From DATKUA01 sp965602675 (GTDB lineage Bacteria; Acidobacteriota; DATKUA01): a stretch of 13,025 nt of DNA. A program made the position numbers and the translations under genes. Position 1 is the stretch's first letter. Each line of letters begins with the position of its first letter. The DNA is taken from positions 1 to 13,025 of the forward strand of contig CBFCZO010000096.1 in the NCBI GenBank assembly GCA_965602675.1, in the 5' to 3' direction. The notes under the pieces are model-generated. The model searched no databases and was not told the origin of the DNA. It saw nothing but the letters and a program-made list of their open reading frames with translations. Of the stretch, positions 12,333-13,025 are shown in pieces.

Positions 12333-13025
12333 ATGAAAGACCGACCGTGCGCAGGGATTGAGGTTCTGCATTGCGGGCGATTTCCCAGAGACAGAGTGAT
12401 AGCTGAACTGGATAGCGAGCCGTTCGATCCCGGCCCAGGGATTGCGGCGCAAATCGCGGCGGAATGGACCACTCGGCTTAGGCAAGCGGAAGATGTGGGT
12501 GCAGAGCTTTTCGATGGGCCGCTCGTGCGCCTGGTTTCCTGGAGCGTGGACAAAGGCGAGTTGAGGCTCGAGCTGCAGCCGACAGGCTATAAGGATTTTG
12601 TCGGAACCAATCTGCGCGATCCGTCGCTTCCCCCGGTGAAACGCGCAGATCCGCTGGGCAACAGTGCAATGGTGGTCACTTCCGACGGCAAGATTATCCT
12701 GGGCCATCGCAGCAACAAGGTGTTCGGGCACCCGGGGTGCCTGCATTGCATCGGTGGGCACGTGGAGCCGAACCGCCATCTTGTGGGCGGCAGGATCGAC
12801 ACGTTCGAGGCAATCGCCGACGAGGTCACCGAGGAGCTGAATGTCGAGCGGAGTCAGATTCGAGAGATCGTCTGCATGGGGCTCGTGCGGGATTCCAAAT
12901 CGCTCCAGCCCGAACAGGTTTTTACCGTCGAGTTGGACATGCCGGCAAGAGATCTCCACCCCACCGGACCCGAGCACGAGACACTGGCTGCGGTGATCGA
13001 TAGTCCCGAGGAAATCGATAGGTTC
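12333..13025 (+). CDS. NUDT22-like Nudix hydrolase, 3' end beyond the window
   Basis: An ATG with GGAGG five bases upstream opens a frame that stays clear for 231 codons to the window edge. The N-terminal half (about residues 1-105) ends in YKDFVGTNL (86-94), followed by DPLG (106-109). The Nudix fold then shows IILGHRS, GGHVEP at 141-146, an insert of about 12 residues and FEAIADEVTEEL at 158-169. The YxDFxGTN-DPLG-GGHxEP series is what I recall from NUDT22, which hydrolyses UDP-glucose and UDP-galactose to UMP and sugar phosphate. The standard Nudix box has REUxEE; here the arginine position is Asp163, while Glu164, Glu167 and Glu168 remain as metal ligands. NUDT22 also has a degenerate box at this point. 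The Nudix family call is solid; the UDP-sugar substrate is inferred. The gene follows a terminator and is probably independently transcribed. Confidence 0.82.
   Translation, partial: MKDRPCAGIEVLHCGRFPRDRVIAELDSEPFDPGPGIAAQIAAEWTTRLRQAEDVGAELFDGPLVRLVSWSVDKGELRLELQPTGYKDFVGTNLRDPSLPPVKRADPLGNSAMVVTSDGKIILGHRSNKVFGHPGCLHCIGGHVEPNRHLVGGRIDTFEAIADEVTEELNVERSQIREIVCMGLVRDSKSLQPEQVFTVELDMPARDLHPTGPEHETLAAVIDSPEEIDRF

Noticed and set aside
11699..12553. A 284-codon minus-strand open frame over the NTF2-like gene and its terminator
   Set aside because: It crosses a strong plus-strand terminator and opposes a gene with signal peptide, domain and ribosome binding site; its product is low in recognisable structure.
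12297..12977. A 226-codon minus-strand open frame across the Nudix gene
   Set aside because: It has no recognisable domain and no ribosome binding site, and it is the complement of a plus-strand frame with clear Nudix motifs and a strong Shine-Dalgarno.
1..13025. A defence island, prophage, CRISPR array or insertion sequence
   Set aside because: I found no spaced direct repeats, transposase, integrase, nuclease-helicase or phage structural genes; the neighbours are housekeeping or regulatory families.

Overview
The window is bacterial, moderately GC-rich DNA with compact gene spacing, clear Shine-Dalgarno sequences and sigma70-like promoters. A Tat-type signal peptide, a Sec signal peptide on a small exported protein, and an NfeD/slipin membrane pair fit a diderm (Gram-negative-type) bacterium. 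The mixture of families does not point to one phylum, so I do not name a taxon. I see no rRNA, tRNA, CRISPR array, transposase, integrase or phage gene, so this reads as ordinary chromosome and not a mobile island.

Left end (1-945): an ArsR-type winged-helix regulator on the minus strand overlaps the start of an SRPBCC/AHSA1-type gene whose frame closes after 42 codons near the window edge. The regulator is divergent from a three-gene plus-strand operon, and the 132 bases between them carry two perfect inverted repeats plus a half copy, one lying on the regulator's -35 box. The operon (945-3348) encodes a full-length NfeD membrane protease, a short NfeD made only of a membrane anchor and OB-fold domain, and a slipin/SPFH protein. 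It ends at a strong hairpin terminator.

Middle (3459-7989, all minus strand): a MarR-GNAT fusion regulator/acetyltransferase; a possible 50-residue CxxC protein; and two AlkD-like DNA alkylation repair paralogues of exactly 227 residues each (about 63% identical by hand alignment) that flank a Tat-exported calcineurin-type metallophosphoesterase with its own extended -10 promoter. Next, on the plus strand, is a four-helix membrane protein I do not recognise.

Right end: a two-gene minus-strand operon for a GlcD-like FAD-linked dehydrogenase and a GlcF-like iron-sulfur partner (2-hydroxy-acid oxidation). It is divergent from a small secreted NTF2/lumazine-binding-fold protein that is preceded by a long, apparently folded leader. 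The window closes inside a Nudix-type gene (12333 to the edge) whose motifs resemble the UDP-sugar hydrolase NUDT22 and whose Nudix box lacks the usual arginine.

I found no convincing new multi-gene system. The points most worth checking are the NUDT22-like Nudix protein, the folded leader at 11564-11666, the paired AlkD-like paralogues around the phosphoesterase, and the operator-like repeats at 834-880. Several start codons were placed downstream of the longest open frame because the longer versions would run through good promoter elements.
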